In this document: positions 5,504 to 5,796 of the stretch, in pieces
How positions within the stretch are numbered: the stretch's first letter is position 1
Layout of the letters: each line of letters starts with the position of its first letter
Assembly: GCA_905215125.1 (NCBI GenBank)
Contig: CAJMOV010000136.1
Location: forward strand, 1-5,796
Direction of reading: 5' to 3'
DNA: 5,796 bases
Origin: an uncultured bacterium
GTDB taxonomy: Bacteria; Bacillota; Clostridia; Oscillospirales; Butyricicoccaceae
The notes under the pieces: generated by a model
The model's input: the letters and a program-made list of their open reading frames with translations, nothing else
Told to the model about the DNA's origin: nothing
Database searches by the model: none
Position numbers and translations under genes: made by a program

Positions 5504-5796
5504 TTATTTTGTGGTATAAGGCCGGAAACGGGCCACCTGCGGGTCAGACACGTCAATGATACCGCGATCCTCCGGCGCCAAATCAGCGATGCAGACGCCG
5601 AGAAAGCGCACCTTTTTCTCCAAATCCTCCACCGTACCCAACTGGACGGTGAAACGGCCGCCGTACTCCAGCGAAATCTCAAAAACCTTTTCTAAATCAA
5701 TGGCCTTAATCTCATTTAGTATATCATTATTTTGGGCAGTATTCAATATGGTTTTTAGGGGTTTTTCCTTTTCCGCTTCGGTAAAAACGGCCATTT
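5504..5796 (-). CDS. ftsQ: Cell division protein FtsQ/DivIB, C-terminal part (cut by window edge)
   Basis: Only the last 96-97 residues are visible; the reading frame continues past the right edge. FtsQ/DivIB is a single-pass membrane protein whose outer domain links FtsL and FtsB/DivIC at the septum. The visible part fits the end of its beta domain: EISLEYGGRFTVQLGTVEDL, then EKKVRFLGVCIADL, then RGIIDVSDPQVARFRP close to the stop, a common ending of clostridial FtsQ. The methionine encoded at 5794-5792 is most likely internal, because the fragment has no membrane anchor or POTRA domain, which must lie outside the window. The call rests on this ending and on the position 30 bases before ftsZ in the same direction. 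The first half of the visible part (about 5690-5786) is noticeably AT-richer than its surroundings. Confidence 0.8.
   Translation of the reverse strand, partial: MAVFTEAEKEKPLKTILNTAQNNDILNEIKAIDLEKVFEISLEYGGRFTVQLGTVEDLEKKVRFLGVCIADLAPEDRGIIDVSDPQVARFRPYTTK

Noticed and set aside
4550..5695. Long open frame (381 codons) opposite ftsZ and the ftsQ end
   Set aside because: It crosses two clearly real genes on the other strand, has no ribosome binding site, and its composition is typical of an antisense frame.

Overview
The window looks like chromosomal core DNA from a GC-rich, spore-forming Firmicute of the class Clostridia. The Oscillospiraceae/Ruminococcaceae side of the class fits best, but that is inference. 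The reasons are strong GGAGG-type Shine-Dalgarno (SD) sequences ahead of the complete genes, a recognisable YtvI-type sporulation membrane protein, a Bacillus/Clostridium-type aspartokinase with an internal start, and a division cluster in which ftsQ is followed directly by ftsZ. I see no insertion sequence, phage gene, CRISPR array, tRNA or rRNA.

Layout from left to right. Positions 1-392 hold no convincing protein gene. A leftward promoter (56-84) points out of the window. A rightward promoter (118-145) points at a GC-rich, highly foldable segment (about 152-327) that I propose as a standalone structured RNA. A terminator hairpin (340-375) then separates it from lysC. The aspartokinase gene lysC (393-1592) runs leftward and carries a second, well-placed ribosome binding site and ATG at codon 245. 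This is the arrangement that gives the beta subunit of B. subtilis aspartokinase II. A 169-base divergent gap holds an AT-rich promoter region. Reading rightward from it are ytvI (1762-2835) and, 16 bases later, a MATE-family transporter gene (2852-4234), probably one operon.

A perfect 18-bp inverted repeat (4238-4277) with T-runs on both sides terminates this operon. It also terminates the opposing division operon, whose visible part is the 3' end of ftsQ/divIB (5504-5796, cut by the window edge) followed after 30 bases by ftsZ (4295-5473). No ftsA lies between or directly after them. FtsZ ends in an unusual tail without the common IPxFLR-like motif.

Functionally these are separate modules: lysine/threonine/methionine/diaminopimelate precursor synthesis (lysC), a sporulation membrane protein with a drug/metabolite exporter, and the cytokinetic ring (ftsQ, ftsZ). 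The two items most worth following up are the candidate RNA at 152-327 and the combination of missing ftsA with an atypical FtsZ tail.
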